Assembly: GCF_002813455.1 (NCBI RefSeq)
Contig: NZ_PHHE01000001.1
Coordinates: 3,647,001-3,711,000, forward strand
DNA from: Pseudomonas baetica
GTDB taxonomy: Bacteria > Pseudomonadota > Gammaproteobacteria > Pseudomonadales > Pseudomonadaceae
Direction: 5' to 3'
DNA length: 64,000 nucleotides
The translations under genes were made by a program, and so were the position numbers. Every line of letters begins with the position of its first letter. Positions within the stretch are counted from its first letter, which is position 1. The notes under the pieces were generated by a model. It did not search any database. It saw nothing but the letters and a program-made list of their open reading frames with translations, and was not told the origin of the DNA. Positions 29,305 through 40,202 of the stretch are shown here, one piece after another.

Positions 29305-29400
29305 GACTTTGCTTTTGCCTTTGATCTTGATTTTAGTTTTCAAACGAAGTGCGAAAACCAAGCGGCCCGTCCCGAAGGGTGGACAGACATACCGTCAGGT

Positions 29401-29530
29401 ATGGCAGTCCAAGGGCCTTGCTTGCAAAGTCTTGAAAGCTTACTAATACAATTACCATATTATAATGTGCTGTCAAATTAGTGGACTGCCAACTTTGTAA
29501 AAATATGGACTGCCAATTTAGGACTGCCAA
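29401..29530. repeat. GGACTGCCAA repeats near the mob operon
   Basis: TGGACTGCCAA at 29482 and 29505, AGGACTGCCAA at 29520, and the inverted core GGCAGTCC at 29403. Irregular spacing of 23 and 15 bp. A small hairpin ATACC-GTCA-GGTAT lies at about 29390. The gene-free stretch 29300-29560 is a good candidate for oriT or a secondary origin. Confidence 0.55.
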
Positions 29531-29534
29531 AAAA

Positions 29535-29560
29535 AAGGCCATCCAAATTTGGACAGCCAT
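29535..29560 (-). terminator. Terminator of the island A recombinase
   Basis: Minus strand GGC-T-GTCCAAATTTGGA-T-GGCC stem followed by eight T, about 25 bases after the recombinase stop. Confidence 0.85.
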
Positions 29561-29585
29561 TTTATTAAACGTTTGATGGTTAGAC

Positions 29586-31313
29586 TTATATAACTGCGTT
29601 CATGTGTGCGTTCAAATTATCAATACCGAATTCTTTCAATGGATTGTGAAGCGTGAATTTTTTTCCTACCCGATAGATCTCTGCATCTTTTTTATCCCGA
29701 ACGACCATGAATACTGTTCGAGTTTTGGCTTCATAGTTAAAAACGAACTTGAGGCCATTCGATTTAAAGAAGTGATTGAGCTTCAAACGGCCTTCATCAG
29801 TGCTGTATAACTCGATAATGTCCTTATAAGAATAGATTTCAAGGCTGCTTTCAGCGGTGTCTATCTGAGCACTTAAAGCATCTATATCAGCTTTTGCATT
29901 CTCATATGCTAGCTCTGCATCTGCCATTTGTTGAATGAAGAATGAAGGGATGCGGCCATCTTTATACTGTGAAAAAGATGCGGTCATGTTCTCATAAATT
30001 GATTTCGCTTTCGCAAGTTCATTTTCCGCTTCATAAAATTCCACTTTTATCGCTTCTGTTGCTGTTGATTTACTAAACAATGATAAAAATTGGTTTTCAA
30101 AGTTTTCCATGTCAATTTCATCATCTTCCATGTTGCTTTTGTAATCCGCTGGCATTTCATTCGCCCATGGATGAACGTCAAAGTCGTCGTCTTCACAGGT
30201 TAATTGCCTGACTAGCTGCAATAGAGTGCCGAAAGCAAAATCAAATCGAAAGCGGGGAACGTCGCAATGACTTAATGTCTCTTTTCGTGTGTAACAATGA
30301 AAATAACCGTATTTAATACCTTTTTGATTTATTGATTTTTCAAACATAAGGCTTTGACCACATGCGGCACATTTCACGCAATGCTTGAAAATGTTAAGAT
30401 AGCCTTCTGTATTCCGTCCATAGTCTTTGACTTTTCCACGTTGCTTCATTGCTTGCAAAGCGTCTTGAAATTCTTTGTGCGTTAAGATTGCGGGATAATA
30501 GTTTTCAATATAACGCTCAAAAACCTTCTTTTTACCTTCTCGTTTTTGCGACATTAGCGATCCGATGGGGTAGCGACTAGTCAGCATTAAATGAACGGTT
30601 TTACGTGACCATTTTCTTTTTGATGTAAGATTTACTTTTTTAAGAGTGTTGGACACGCCTTCGTATTTCAAGCCTTCAAAGATTTGTTTAATTTCTTTGG
30701 CTTCTTCTTCTACGATTTCAAAGCCGTTGGTTTCGATGTTATGCCGTAGACCATATGGAAGGTTATGAGCATTGAAAGGCACACCGTCTGTTGCTTTGGT
30801 CTTGGCTTTATTCCAAGCGGAACGCCGACGCTTTGACTTGATTTCGCTTTCTTCGTTTGCACGTTTAGCAATGAGACTGATCATCAAAAGATTTTCAAAG
30901 TCTTTATCAGGGTCTTCATATGAATAGATTTTGTTGTCGGTGGTGGTGTAGAGCTTCACACCTTTTTTCAAGATTCCGTCTTGGATCAATGCCACACCGT
31001 CAAGCACACGCATGCGGGTTATTCGGTCGATACTCTCAACGACCAAAAAATCACCTTTCCTGATTTCCCCGGATTCGATCCGATCAAGAATGCCTTTGAG
31101 CTTCCCTACTTTTGAGTTTTCCCCTGTGAACGCTGATCGACCGGGATCAATGATGGTTTCAACGACTGGGACACCTGTGGACGATGTGAAGAACTCCAAC
31201 GGGCTTGTCTGCCGGTCATAACTGTCTTTGTCGTCACCACCCTGCACGGTGCTAGACCAACGGACGTAGGCGATTGCCAGAGGCTTGGTTCGGTCGATTT
31301 TCAGGGTTTCCAT
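29586..31313 (-). CDS. Large serine recombinase (integrase of island A)
   Basis: A 575-residue site-specific serine integrase. Catalytic domain at 1-150: AYVRWSSTVQGGDDKDSYDR with the nucleophilic Ser near residue 17-18, and FLVVESIDRITRMRVLDG. The recombinase domain follows (AHNLPYGLRHNIETNGFEIV ... YPIGSLMSQKREGKKKVF). The zinc ribbon is CVKCAACGQSLMF ... HCYTRKETLSHCD, then a coiled-coil segment (about 400-480) and a C-terminal domain. AGGACAC precedes the ATG. The start lies 42 bp from the right junction and transcription runs into the island, the normal geometry for an integrase acting at that att site. Confidence 0.93.
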   Translation of the reverse strand: METLKIDRTKPLAIAYVRWSSTVQGGDDKDSYDRQTSPLEFFTSSTGVPVVETIIDPGRSAFTGENSKVGKLKGILDRIESGEIRKGDFLVVESIDRITRMRVLDGVALIQDGILKKGVKLYTTTDNKIYSYEDPDKDFENLLMISLIAKRANEESEIKSKRRRSAWNKAKTKATDGVPFNAHNLPYGLRHNIETNGFEIVEEEAKEIKQIFEGLKYEGVSNTLKKVNLTSKRKWSRKTVHLMLTSRYPIGSLMSQKREGKKKVFERYIENYYPAILTHKEFQDALQAMKQRGKVKDYGRNTEGYLNIFKHCVKCAACGQSLMFEKSINQKGIKYGYFHCYTRKETLSHCDVPRFRFDFAFGTLLQLVRQLTCEDDDFDVHPWANEMPADYKSNMEDDEIDMENFENQFLSLFSKSTATEAIKVEFYEAENELAKAKSIYENMTASFSQYKDGRIPSFFIQQMADAELAYENAKADIDALSAQIDTAESSLEIYSYKDIIELYSTDEGRLKLNHFFKSNGLKFVFNYEAKTRTVFMVVRDKKDAEIYRVGKKFTLHNPLKEFGIDNLNAHMNAVI

Positions 31314-31348
31314 GTGTCCTAGTCCTGATGTTCAAAAGTGCATGATAC

Positions 31349-31364
31349 GTCTATCCGTTCTCCA
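31349..31364. other. Right attachment junction of island A
   Basis: GTCTAT|CCGTTCTCCA: island sequence, then the shared CC at 31355-31356, then native comM. With the left junction it gives a deduced attP around CTATCCGGACTC. Confidence 0.8.
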
Positions 31365-31683
31365 GCGGCTCGCGCAGCACCTCCAGCACCTTGCGATCAA
31401 ACTCCGGCAGTTCATCGAGAAACAGCACGCCGTGGTGGGCGAGGGTGATTTCGCCGGGTTGCGGTTTTGAGCTGCCACCCACAAGCGCCGGGCCGGATGC
31501 GGAATGGTGCGGCTGGCGAAACGGCCGCTGTGGCCAATGGGTCAATGGCACGCCGCTGGCGACAGATTGAATCGCCGCAACCTCAAGGGCTTCGCATTCA
31601 GACAGCGGCGGGAGCAACCCCGGCAATCGACTGGCCAACAATGTCTTGCCCGTTCCCGGTGGCCCGCTGAACAACAAGTTGTG
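31357..31683 (-). pseudogene. comM: comM, central fragment carrying Walker A and B
   Basis: Encodes [20 protein letters not shown] (Walker A) through [20 protein letters not shown] (Walker B/sensor region) and ends at REPLENG. Roughly 109 codons of the AAA+ core, trapped between the two islands with no start codon or promoter of its own. It is in frame with the N-terminal fragment across GTTGTG and with the C-terminal fragment across CC. Confidence 0.95.
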
Positions 31684-31720
31684 TGATAATGCACCGCATA
31701 TTATTTCAAGTTGATTAGCC

Positions 31721-33562
31721 ATGACGTCCAAGCCCAAGGCATACAGCTATATTCGCTTTTCCAGTCCAGAACAGGCTCGTGGTGACAGTCGTCGGCGGCA
31801 GTCAGTGGCGGCCGTTGAGTACGCAAAAGAACACGGTTTGGAGCTCGTCAAGGACGCTGAATACGCTTTCGCTGACCTTGGCGTGAGTGCGTACAGGGGT
31901 GACCACGTAAATCGCTTGTCGAGCAATCTAGGGCGATTCTATGAGTACGTAAAAGCGGGCAAAATCGAACCTGGGTCTTACCTCCTTGTGGAATCGTTGG
32001 ATCGGCTTAGCCGTGAACAAGTCCCAGAGGCACTAAGCCGGTTTTTACTATTGTTGAATGCGGACATTATCGTCGTAACATTCGGAGATGGCACGGTCTA
32101 CAAGAAGTCATCCGATTCAATTCAGTTAATTATGTCCATCATTCATATGGGTAGGGCACATCAGGAATCGCACTGGAAAGGAAGTCGTGTCTCTGATGCA
32201 TGGCAAGAAAAACAAGCATTGGCACGTTCCGAGGGTAAACCGATAGGTGCCGCATGTCCCCAATGGTTGAAGTTCGACGGTGAAAAATACCAAGTGATCC
32301 CGGAAAGGGTGGAAGTGGTAAAGCGCGTTTTTGCGTTGACCATACAGGGCTATGGGCAGCGGGCAATTGTTAAATTGTTTAATCATGAGGGCGTTCCTGT
32401 ATTCGGAACCAAGAACAGGAACAAATCCGGGCTTTGGGGTAATAGCTCAATAGCAAAAATATTGGGCAATAGATCTGTTTTGGGTGAATACCAACCAAAT
32501 ATTTGGAAGAATAATAAACGTTCGCCGTCTGGCAATGTGATTGAAGGTTACTATCCGAGCATCGTTGATCAAGATGTGTTCTATGCCGCGTGGAATGAAA
32601 GGAAAGTCAGAGATGTTTCCAAAGTAACGAATCAATCCACGAACTTCAACTTGTGGTCAAAAATCGCAATCTGCTCGTATTGTGGGTCAGCGATGCATCT
32701 TGTTGATAAAGGTAGGCCGCCGAAGGGTCAAAAATACCTTCGTTGTTCTAAATCCTCCAAAGGCGCCTGTGATAATAAGTCGATTCGTCTTGATCAATCT
32801 GAACTGATCTTCAAAGAAATGCTTGCCAAGATTAATTTGATCGGGGTAGTAAAGAATGATGTGGTGGCGCTGCGAAACAACATTACAGAGTTGAGCGGTC
32901 GTATCAGTGCCACTAGTTTAAAGTTGCAAGATTTGAATGAGCTGATCAAGGAGTATCCATCAGCTTCTCTGGCTCAGTCGATAAAAGAAGTTGATTTACA
33001 GATCCAGAATTATATCAGCGAGCGTGATAGGTTGACTGGCTTGGTCGCCGCGCAACATGTAATTGATAAAGCCCGGTTTATGGCGGATTTGGACTTAAAT
33101 ACATATGAAGGTCGATATTTAGCTAATCAGCAGGTTCGGAGGCAGCAGATCAAGGTTCGTATGAAGCGTGACGAAGTGCGAATCCAATTCAATGTCCAAT
33201 CGGATAGTATCCCCAAGCTTGCGTTCGTCTGGGATCATGGTAAAGATTGGATTATTGTACCCCTATCGAGAGAGTCTCTGCGCGCCAGCATTCGTCAGAA
33301 TGATATGGCTAAAACAGCGTTAGTTGAGAGGCTTCCGAAATTGATGGAGGCAGTAAGGCTGGATGAAAGCATGCAGCCATACATAGAAATTCTATCGTCC
33401 GAAGGTGAACGGTATAAAGCCGATTACAAACTTTCTGTAAGAGACGTGCAGCGGGTGCAAGCAGCCACCGATAGATGGTTGGCAACACTTAATGAGAATT
33501 CTCCGACATCAGAGAATGATGAAGCGTTACTTATTGGGTGCGAAGACCCGAAGCTGGCTTAG
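31721..33562 (+). CDS. Large serine recombinase (integrase of island B)
   Basis: A 613-residue serine integrase unlike the one in island A. Catalytic domain: [20 protein letters not shown] (Ser about residue 13-14) and [20 protein letters not shown]. Recombinase domain: [23 protein letters not shown] segment with [20 protein letters not shown]. The zinc ribbon is [15 protein letters not shown] ... [14 protein letters not shown], followed by a coil ([20 protein letters not shown]). No strong Shine-Dalgarno precedes the ATG. It starts 38 bp from the left junction and reads into the island, so its promoter must overlap the att site. Confidence 0.93.
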   Translation: MTSKPKAYSYIRFSSPEQARGDSRRRQSVAAVEYAKEHGLELVKDAEYAFADLGVSAYRGDHVNRLSSNLGRFYEYVKAGKIEPGSYLLVESLDRLSREQVPEALSRFLLLLNADIIVVTFGDGTVYKKSSDSIQLIMSIIHMGRAHQESHWKGSRVSDAWQEKQALARSEGKPIGAACPQWLKFDGEKYQVIPERVEVVKRVFALTIQGYGQRAIVKLFNHEGVPVFGTKNRNKSGLWGNSSIAKILGNRSVLGEYQPNIWKNNKRSPSGNVIEGYYPSIVDQDVFYAAWNERKVRDVSKVTNQSTNFNLWSKIAICSYCGSAMHLVDKGRPPKGQKYLRCSKSSKGACDNKSIRLDQSELIFKEMLAKINLIGVVKNDVVALRNNITELSGRISATSLKLQDLNELIKEYPSASLAQSIKEVDLQIQNYISERDRLTGLVAAQHVIDKARFMADLDLNTYEGRYLANQQVRRQQIKVRMKRDEVRIQFNVQSDSIPKLAFVWDHGKDWIIVPLSRESLRASIRQNDMAKTALVERLPKLMEAVRLDESMQPYIEILSSEGERYKADYKLSVRDVQRVQAATDRWLATLNENSPTSENDEALLIGCEDPKLA

Positions 33563-33617
33563 TCGATGGTACCGACGGAGTCCCTTAAAATTACTGCACC
33601 CCCGCCATAGGGGTGGG

Positions 33618-34241
33618 TCAGCCGGTGGAAGTTTTTTTGATTCGATAGACCGTTGCAACACCAACCTCTGCAAGTTTTGCAATATCATTCGCAGACATCG
33701 TTGGGTGTTTGGCCATCAACAATTTTACTTTTGCCCATTTTTCGATGTTCTTGCCTTTTCCAACTGGCGTCCACTTCGGGTCTGCAAGGCGCTTGTTCTC
33801 CAAGCCTTGTCTGATTCGCTCAACACGTTTTTCTTGATCAAGGCGTGCCATCGTAGCCATGAGATCCAGCAGCATACTATTGATTACTGCCATGATCTGG
33901 CCGGTCATCCCCTTGTCGTCAATCAACATGTGAGTAGTAGGTAAATCTGCAATCACAAGGCGTAAGCCCTTTGCTTTGATCTTGGCTTTCAATGTTTCCC
34001 AATCCAATTGGGACAGACGGCTTAGACGGTCAACACTTTCACACACAATGCATTCACCGGGTTGGGCAGCATCCAGCAATCGCATTAGCTCTGGACGATC
34101 TAGCGTTGTCCCGCTGACGTGCTCCGAATAAACACCGAGAACGACAAGACCTTTGTCTTTAACGAATGCATCCAAGCTAGCTTTCGCTCTGAGTGCGTCT
34201 TGATCTTTGGTACTGGCTCTAAGGTACAGATGTGCGTTCAA
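33618..34241 (-). CDS. Small serine resolvase/invertase
   Basis: A 207-residue recombinase: catalytic domain (HLYLRASTKDQDALRAKASL, Ser at about residue 10; IVCESVDRLSRLSQLDWETL) and a C-terminal HTH (MSANDIAKLAEVGVATVYRI). The size is that of Tn3-type resolvases and Pin-type invertases. It faces the large integrase gene convergently, 55 bp away. It may resolve dimers or cointegrates of the excised circle, or invert a segment, but no crossover-site pair was identified. Confidence 0.9.
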   Translation of the reverse strand: MNAHLYLRASTKDQDALRAKASLDAFVKDKGLVVLGVYSEHVSGTTLDRPELMRLLDAAQPGECIVCESVDRLSRLSQLDWETLKAKIKAKGLRLVIADLPTTHMLIDDKGMTGQIMAVINSMLLDLMATMARLDQEKRVERIRQGLENKRLADPKWTPVGKGKNIEKWAKVKLLMAKHPTMSANDIAKLAEVGVATVYRIKKTSTG

Positions 34242-34593
34242 TTTTTTATCCTTTGTAGTTGTGTTTGATAGATCTATGATAAATCGATCATATATCTATC
34301 TGCAATAGGTTTTTGATAGGGGGGAGGTGACGCTTATCGAACTACCAGAAAAGTAGACTCTTTTGATAGTGTCAAAGGCTGCTGATCGAGCAGCAGTCGC
34401 ACCTAGAAGCGAATGGCCACCATTCAACAGCAATAGCTAACTCGGTATCCTGCGCACCTCAGCAAATGACACGGAACACAGGGAGCGTTCAGCAGGTATT
34501 TGGGATTTATCCTACAGCCAGTGTCTGGGCTTCCCGGTAACGTCATCCTGCCCCAGCCTCAGGTTGGAATTCCCCAAGGACGAAAGGAAACCC
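34242..34593. other. Gene-free 350 bp upstream of the bacteriocin
   Basis: Divergent promoter region of the resolvase and bacteriocin genes. The start is AT-rich with repeated GATCTATGATAAATCGATCA-like sequence (34270-34292). No LexA box (CTGT-N8-ACAG) was found by eye. Confidence 0.4.
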
Positions 34594-35321
34594 ATGTCTG
34601 GCTATGTACCCAACCCACCCAAGGGCTACCGCTACAGCGGCGTTGAGCCTGTTGACATCCATGCCCAGCGTTGGACGGAATACCCAGAACTCCCCACCGA
34701 AGAAGAAGCTAAGGCGAATAGCTCGGGCTGTGTGTTCGCCAAGAGCTGCGACCTCCCAAACGGCGTTATTGACCACATCAAAACAGCCGGATTCGTTCCC
34801 GTTGAAAAGGTGGGCAACTACGGTGAGTTTTCCATTCTCGGTGGCCGTGAAACGGATGCAGCCGGGAACATTCCCCTCAAGAAGATCAGTGGTAACTCGT
34901 TACCCGCTGCACTGGGCACCCTTCTATTAGGTGGTGCTGCTACGGCTGCTGGTGTGTCATGTGGTGGGTTATGCACTGCTGGCGCTGTAGCTGGTGGGAG
35001 CGTTGCAACCGGTGCAAGTGCTGGGGCCACTACTGGTGGAGTGGTTACGGCTGGTGTTGCTGCTGGGGCACTGGCCGGTGTCGTTGCATTGCTGTGGCCT
35101 TCCAGTTTGGGCGATAGCAGCCTGTACACAGAACAACAGCTTAAATCCCTTGAGAAAGCCCGTACACGTGTTCGAATCCACGTCGAACAGCAGGCGGATG
35201 GCACCTTAAAGGGATACGGATACAACACCCAGAAGCGCACCGACTGGGAGATGATTTCGGTGGTGCAATTCGTTGAACAAGGCTCTCAGCAAGTGGCGGA
35301 CTTCGGCGACGGATGTAGTGG

Positions 35322-36484
<1,163 letters not shown>

Positions 36485-37168
36485 CAGACACCTCTATCTG
36501 GCGAGCATTCTCGCCTAAATGGGTGTCCGGTTTCATTAGACCACTACAGGAGTTACCCTGATATGGACACCAGCCGTTGACCCGTCCAGTACGTCAGGGA
36601 TCCCACCGTTAGAGGGTGCACCCCAAGCTCCACAGATATGGATTTATCCGCCTACCGAACAAGCGGATAACATGATCGTCAGCCCTATCTACCCTGACGA
36701 ATACAAGGATTTCATTCTTGTATTCCCGGCTGATTCTGGCATTCAGCCGCTGTACATCGTGATGAATGTCCGGCTTGATCCCGGCACCGTTACGGGACAG
36801 GGAAAGGATGTGACGGGCATTTGGCTCGCTGGGGCAACTTCTGGACTCGGTGCACCTATACCTACAGAGATTGCAGACCAACTCAGGGGCAAGAGCTTCG
36901 GCACCTTCGATAGTTTCAGGCGGGCACTCTGGAAAGCTGTAGGTGGTAGCGGATTGGTGGAGCAATTCACAGACAATAATGTTGATCGAATGCGTGAGGG
37001 TAAGGCGCCAAAGGCACGTTACAGGGACAGAGCAGGTAAACGCAGTTCGTTCGAGCTTCACCACGCGGACGAAGTTGCCAAAGGCGGGAAAGTCTACGAT
37101 GTCGATAACCTGAACGTCGTTACTCCCAAACACCACATCGACATACACAGAAACGGATGACGCCAACA

Positions 37169-37426
37169 ATGAAGACCGATATCACCGATTACACCGAAGA
37201 CGAATTCATCAGCTTCATGCACAAGCTGTTAGCTGAAAACAAGGCAGCAACCGACGACGTGCTAGATGTCCTCCTAGACCAATTCTGCGAGTTGACTGGC
37301 CACCCAGATGGCACCGACCTCATCTACTACCCAGAGGGAGGCTCGAACGGATCAGCAGAGGACGTGACACGTGTTGTGAAGGCTTGGCGTGCTGCTCAGG
37401 GCTTACCGGGGTTCAAAGGCGACTAA
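37169..37426 (+). CDS. Colicin E9/pyocin-type immunity protein
   Basis: An 85-residue acidic protein matching the Im2/Im7/Im8/Im9 family: ITDYTEDEFISFMHKLL at the N-terminus and the family hallmark HPDGTDLIYYPEGGSNGSAE, ending KAWRAAQGLPGFKGD. It binds and inhibits the HNH DNase encoded just upstream. The ATG at 37169 gives the usual length; an ATG at 37157 overlaps the toxin stop. The gene looks intact although the toxin is interrupted, so it could still protect the host if transcribed from within the IS or from read-through. Confidence 0.93.
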   Translation: MKTDITDYTEDEFISFMHKLLAENKAATDDVLDVLLDQFCELTGHPDGTDLIYYPEGGSNGSAEDVTRVVKAWRAAQGLPGFKGD

Positions 37427-37503
37427 TCAAGTGCCTGGGAGGGAGTGTGCCGACTGAGGGTAGTGGGTTTCGGATGCGAACCTCGTTTTTCGGATACTTG
37501 TAG

Positions 37504-37554
37504 CTCGCCCACACCAATGGACTGTCATCCTGCACAAATTCGGGCGTGGGCGAG
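37504..37554 (+). repeat. Inverted repeat after the immunity gene
   Basis: CTCGCCCAC (37504-37512) and GTGGGCGAG (37546-37554), 33-base loop. It may end the bacteriocin transcript or be a binding site; no T-run follows. Confidence 0.4.
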
Positions 37555-37611
37555 TGATCCAGATTCTACCAGTTGCCAAGCTGGCATGAATCGAGGGACG
37601 TTTCATTCTGG

Positions 37612-37821
37612 CTATTCCTGACGCAGTACCCGTATTGCGCTCGCAATCCCTTCAGCATTCAAATCGAGTGTTTGCAGCGCTGTGACAGCGTTATCGGCAA
37701 CGTCTACCGAACCTCGTTCGGCGACCCATTTGGCAAGCTCTTCAATGGCAGCACCGATTCCGTTCTGATTCATCATCAGCAGCTCGATGGCGTTGGCTAG
37801 AGCTTCATCACGATCTGACAT
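37612..37821 (-). CDS. Small hypothetical protein (69 aa)
   Basis: A short acidic helical protein (ALANAIELLMMNQNGIGAAI ... LQTLDLNAEGIASAIRVL). The ATG at 37821 (MSDRDEALANA) is the likelier start; another at 37836 adds five residues. The composition and codon use look like a real Pseudomonas gene. No function known. Confidence 0.55.
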   Translation of the reverse strand: MSDRDEALANAIELLMMNQNGIGAAIEELAKWVAERGSVDVADNAVTALQTLDLNAEGIASAIRVLRQE

Positions 37822-37981
37822 GGCAGGGTTCTTCATTGATGGGGTTAAATCATCCTAGCCGGAAAAAAGGACATCAGCTGATCAGCATCGAATTGATTCC
37901 AAATGAGTACAGATCTACCCATCTGAAATGAGATGTGGTTCATTTGTCGACAAATATAAGCCCCAAAATATGGGGCTTATA

Positions 37982-39115
37982 TCATTTCACAAGCTGTAAC
38001 GCAGGTCGTGATATCACTTGCGTTTGCTCTTCAGTACCAAATTTTACGGGCAGTATCTCTGATAGAAATTCGGTTGTTACACCTAGATGTTCCGCTAGCG
38101 CGTGATTCGTGATGCCATGATGTTCATAAAGCACCTTGAGTGCTGCGATGATCATTTCTGGTTGTTCACGAACGCAATAAGGATCCTCTTTTTCGACTAT
38201 GCCCTCACCTTGGTTTTTCAAATAGATGACTGCCCCCCGATACTGGTAGTCGTCTATCAGCCCTAAAGACTTTGCACGGTAGATAATCGCCGCCTTGCTG
38301 ACTTGAAAATCCATTTTCATCTTACTAATCCCTATCCAGTCCAAACGACTGCCGCGACGGGGAAAGGCTTTCAAAAATGTAGATCTTGGAATCAAGAATG
38401 CGGAAGCAAAGCGGTTGGCTTCAGATTCTGTTTTGCGATCACCAGTGACTTGCCCTTCATGCAGTACTAGATGGCCTAACTCATGAGCAATGTCAAACCG
38501 AAGTCTAAATGGGCTCTGTTTTGCTTCGTTTCGCACAATAACGGGTCTGCGAGACGTAATTGACAGGGCATCTACTTCTGTAGACGTGTCTTGAAATAGG
38601 GTGACAACCGCCCCGGCACGCTCGACAACTCTGACCATATGGGAAATCGGCCCGAAGCCTAACCCCCAGTATGAGCGCAGTCGTTCAGCGGCTTGTTCAA
38701 TTTCCTCTGTAGTTTCAGCCCCAGATTCATCTGGAAAATCGACCGCAGGCAAGCGAACCTTAGTGTCGATGAACTCTACCAACTGGTCAAAAACCGTGCC
38801 TCTGGCTAACACTTTTTGTTTCATGCTGGCCTTGGTGGTTGCCAGCTTGCGGAAGTGTGCCTGTTCCTCAGATAACGAAACCCCGACGGGTTTGAAGAAA
38901 AACGTCGGGGCCACGTGAAGGGAGCACGCTAAATCCTGTGTTGTTGGGTCATCTTGTTTCAACTTCCCCTTGCCATTTTCTAATTGCGAAACATATTGGC
39001 GAGTTTTGCCAATATCTTCCGCTATATCGTTGAGGGTCTTGCCCCAGTAGTGGCGGGCCAGGCGTAGCTGACTACCCTTAAATACCCCGTCCATTTCTAT
39101 CAACGGCTTCATCAT
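37982..39115 (-). CDS. XRE HTH fused to ImmA/IrrE metallopeptidase
   Basis: A 377-residue protein: XRE HTH at about 14-75 (LARHYWGKTLNDIAEDIGKT, RQYVSQLENGKGKLKQDD) and an ImmA/IrrE-type zinc peptidase domain with the motif FDIAHELGHLVLHEG (HELGH, about residue 205-219). ImmA peptidases cleave phage repressors or antitoxin-like partners, and XRE-ImmA proteins occur in toxin-antitoxin, stress and defence loci. It overlaps the upstream gene by 38 bp, so the two are translationally coupled. Target unknown. Confidence 0.85.
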   Translation of the reverse strand: MMKPLIEMDGVFKGSQLRLARHYWGKTLNDIAEDIGKTRQYVSQLENGKGKLKQDDPTTQDLACSLHVAPTFFFKPVGVSLSEEQAHFRKLATTKASMKQKVLARGTVFDQLVEFIDTKVRLPAVDFPDESGAETTEEIEQAAERLRSYWGLGFGPISHMVRVVERAGAVVTLFQDTSTEVDALSITSRRPVIVRNEAKQSPFRLRFDIAHELGHLVLHEGQVTGDRKTESEANRFASAFLIPRSTFLKAFPRRGSRLDWIGISKMKMDFQVSKAAIIYRAKSLGLIDDYQYRGAVIYLKNQGEGIVEKEDPYCVREQPEMIIAALKVLYEHHGITNHALAEHLGVTTEFLSEILPVKFGTEEQTQVISRPALQLVK

Positions 39116-39713
39116 CTTTACCTTCGGCCGTATCTTCGTCTATCGGAGACAGTTCAATTGGTTCTAGTTCCGCAGCAACCGGAATTATATTGTCCGCTGC
39201 CGCAAGAGTCCTGACGCGTTCGGCGTTGTATCGCCATTGCGCAATCAAAGTGCCATCGCGTTCTGCATGTGCTTCATACCCCACGAAATAGACTTGATGC
39301 TCATCTTCGTCGGTGATCGCTCGTTCGATGATGAACCGCCATAGGTATTCCGAATGGGCATCTTCCTCAAACAACTGCAATTGTCGGGCTTCAGAGCTCG
39401 TAGGATTTAGCACGCGCATTTTCTTTGGATTTTCGTGATCGTCAAGGAAAAAACGTACGGTTTCGCTACCGATGCCTATCAATAGGTCGTTCCCGGCATG
39501 CTTAATGGTCAGCCAAGAATGATCCCCCGATTGTGCAAGCTGGAGGAGCGCGTTTTTGATACGCGCCCACGACAAGGTTCCACGACTGTAGGAGCAGTCA
39601 AGGTCAGTACTGGCGGTACGCAAAGCATCATCGAGCACGTCGAGAATACGCTCTGCAATGATACTGAGACGACTGGATGTCAAGCTTGAGGAGATTTCCG
39701 ATGGTTTGTTCAT
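39078..39713 (-). CDS. Partner protein of the XRE-ImmA gene (211 aa)
   Basis: A 211-residue soluble acidic protein (SRLSIIAERILDVLDDALRT; RFIIERAITDEDEHQVYFVG; WRYNAERVRTLAA) with a charged C-terminal tail. No recognised domain. It is upstream of and overlaps the XRE-ImmA gene, so they likely form one unit in which this protein is the toxin, the protease substrate or a regulatory partner. Confidence 0.7.
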   Translation of the reverse strand: MNKPSEISSSLTSSRLSIIAERILDVLDDALRTASTDLDCSYSRGTLSWARIKNALLQLAQSGDHSWLTIKHAGNDLLIGIGSETVRFFLDDHENPKKMRVLNPTSSEARQLQLFEEDAHSEYLWRFIIERAITDEDEHQVYFVGYEAHAERDGTLIAQWRYNAERVRTLAAADNIIPVAAELEPIELSPIDEDTAEGKDDEAVDRNGRGI

Positions 39714-39917
39714 GCGCCCGCCATACTGTTCTTATGCCGTGATTTGTAAAGCATGATTGTGCCGAAACGAAAATTTGTCAAGCGCTAGGGGCATGTGTTG
39801 CTTTGTTCTTAAGTCTTTCTCTGTCGGGCATTGATGCATGGGCTTGGATCGGAGACCTTAACGCGCTTGTTCCCTCGCCTCTGAAGCACGGAATCTGCAC
39901 GTTACGGGGTTTTTGCA

Positions 39918-40169
39918 TCACTTTAGCTTGCGAATATCATCTGAAAATTCTTGGATCAATTCGACTAGCTCACATCGCAGCACGATGCACAGATCGTTTA
40001 TCTGGATTATATCCAGTCGTCGAACCCCTCGCTCGACGTCACTCATGAACGACTGAGGTCTACCCAGTGCCCTCGAGCACTCAGCTTGCGTTAGTCCGGC
40101 TTTGACTCGGCGGGCTTTCAGCAGGGTCAAAAATACATCGTATTCACTTCGATAAATGGCCTTTGGCAT
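39918..40169 (-). CDS. XRE-family repressor
   Basis: An 83-residue single-domain HTH_3 protein (RVKAGLTQAECSRALGRPQS, FMSDVERGVRRLDIIQINDL). It is divergent from the membrane/secreted pair at 40295 and 40534, with two palindromic operator-like sites in between. The gap 39714-39917 to its left shows nothing recognisable. Confidence 0.88.
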   Translation of the reverse strand: MPKAIYRSEYDVFLTLLKARRVKAGLTQAECSRALGRPQSFMSDVERGVRRLDIIQINDLCIVLRCELVELIQEFSDDIRKLK

Positions 40170-40202
40170 GAGGGCTGTCCAGTATGAGCAGCCCTGAAAC
40201 CT

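Larger units (their letters stand above)
19087..31356. mobile_element. Island A: integrated mobilizable plasmid in comM (about 12.27 kb)
   Basis: Bounded on the left by comM codons ...GHIV and on the right by comM codons ...REPLENG. The only sequence shared at both boundaries is CC (19085-19086 and 31355-31356), as expected for a serine-integrase 2-bp crossover. Contents: 2TM protein, a hypothetical gene, H-NS-like protein, rep with direct repeats, a four-gene membrane/secreted group, an MOB operon and a large serine recombinase 42 bp from the right boundary. The base composition is AT-rich from about 19500 to 31100, unlike the flanking chromosome, which points to a donor outside Pseudomonas. 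Excision between the two CC sites rejoins the comM reading frame. Confidence 0.9.

Noticed and set aside
34242..34593. SOS (LexA) box for the bacteriocin
   Set aside because: No CTGT-N8-ACAG match was found by eye.
36609..37169. 186-codon minus-strand frame over the bacteriocin nuclease part
   Set aside because: The plus strand encodes an unmistakable colicin-type HNH domain.
39803..40048. 81-codon plus-strand frame
   Set aside because: It overlaps the XRE repressor on the opposite strand and has no RBS or similarity.
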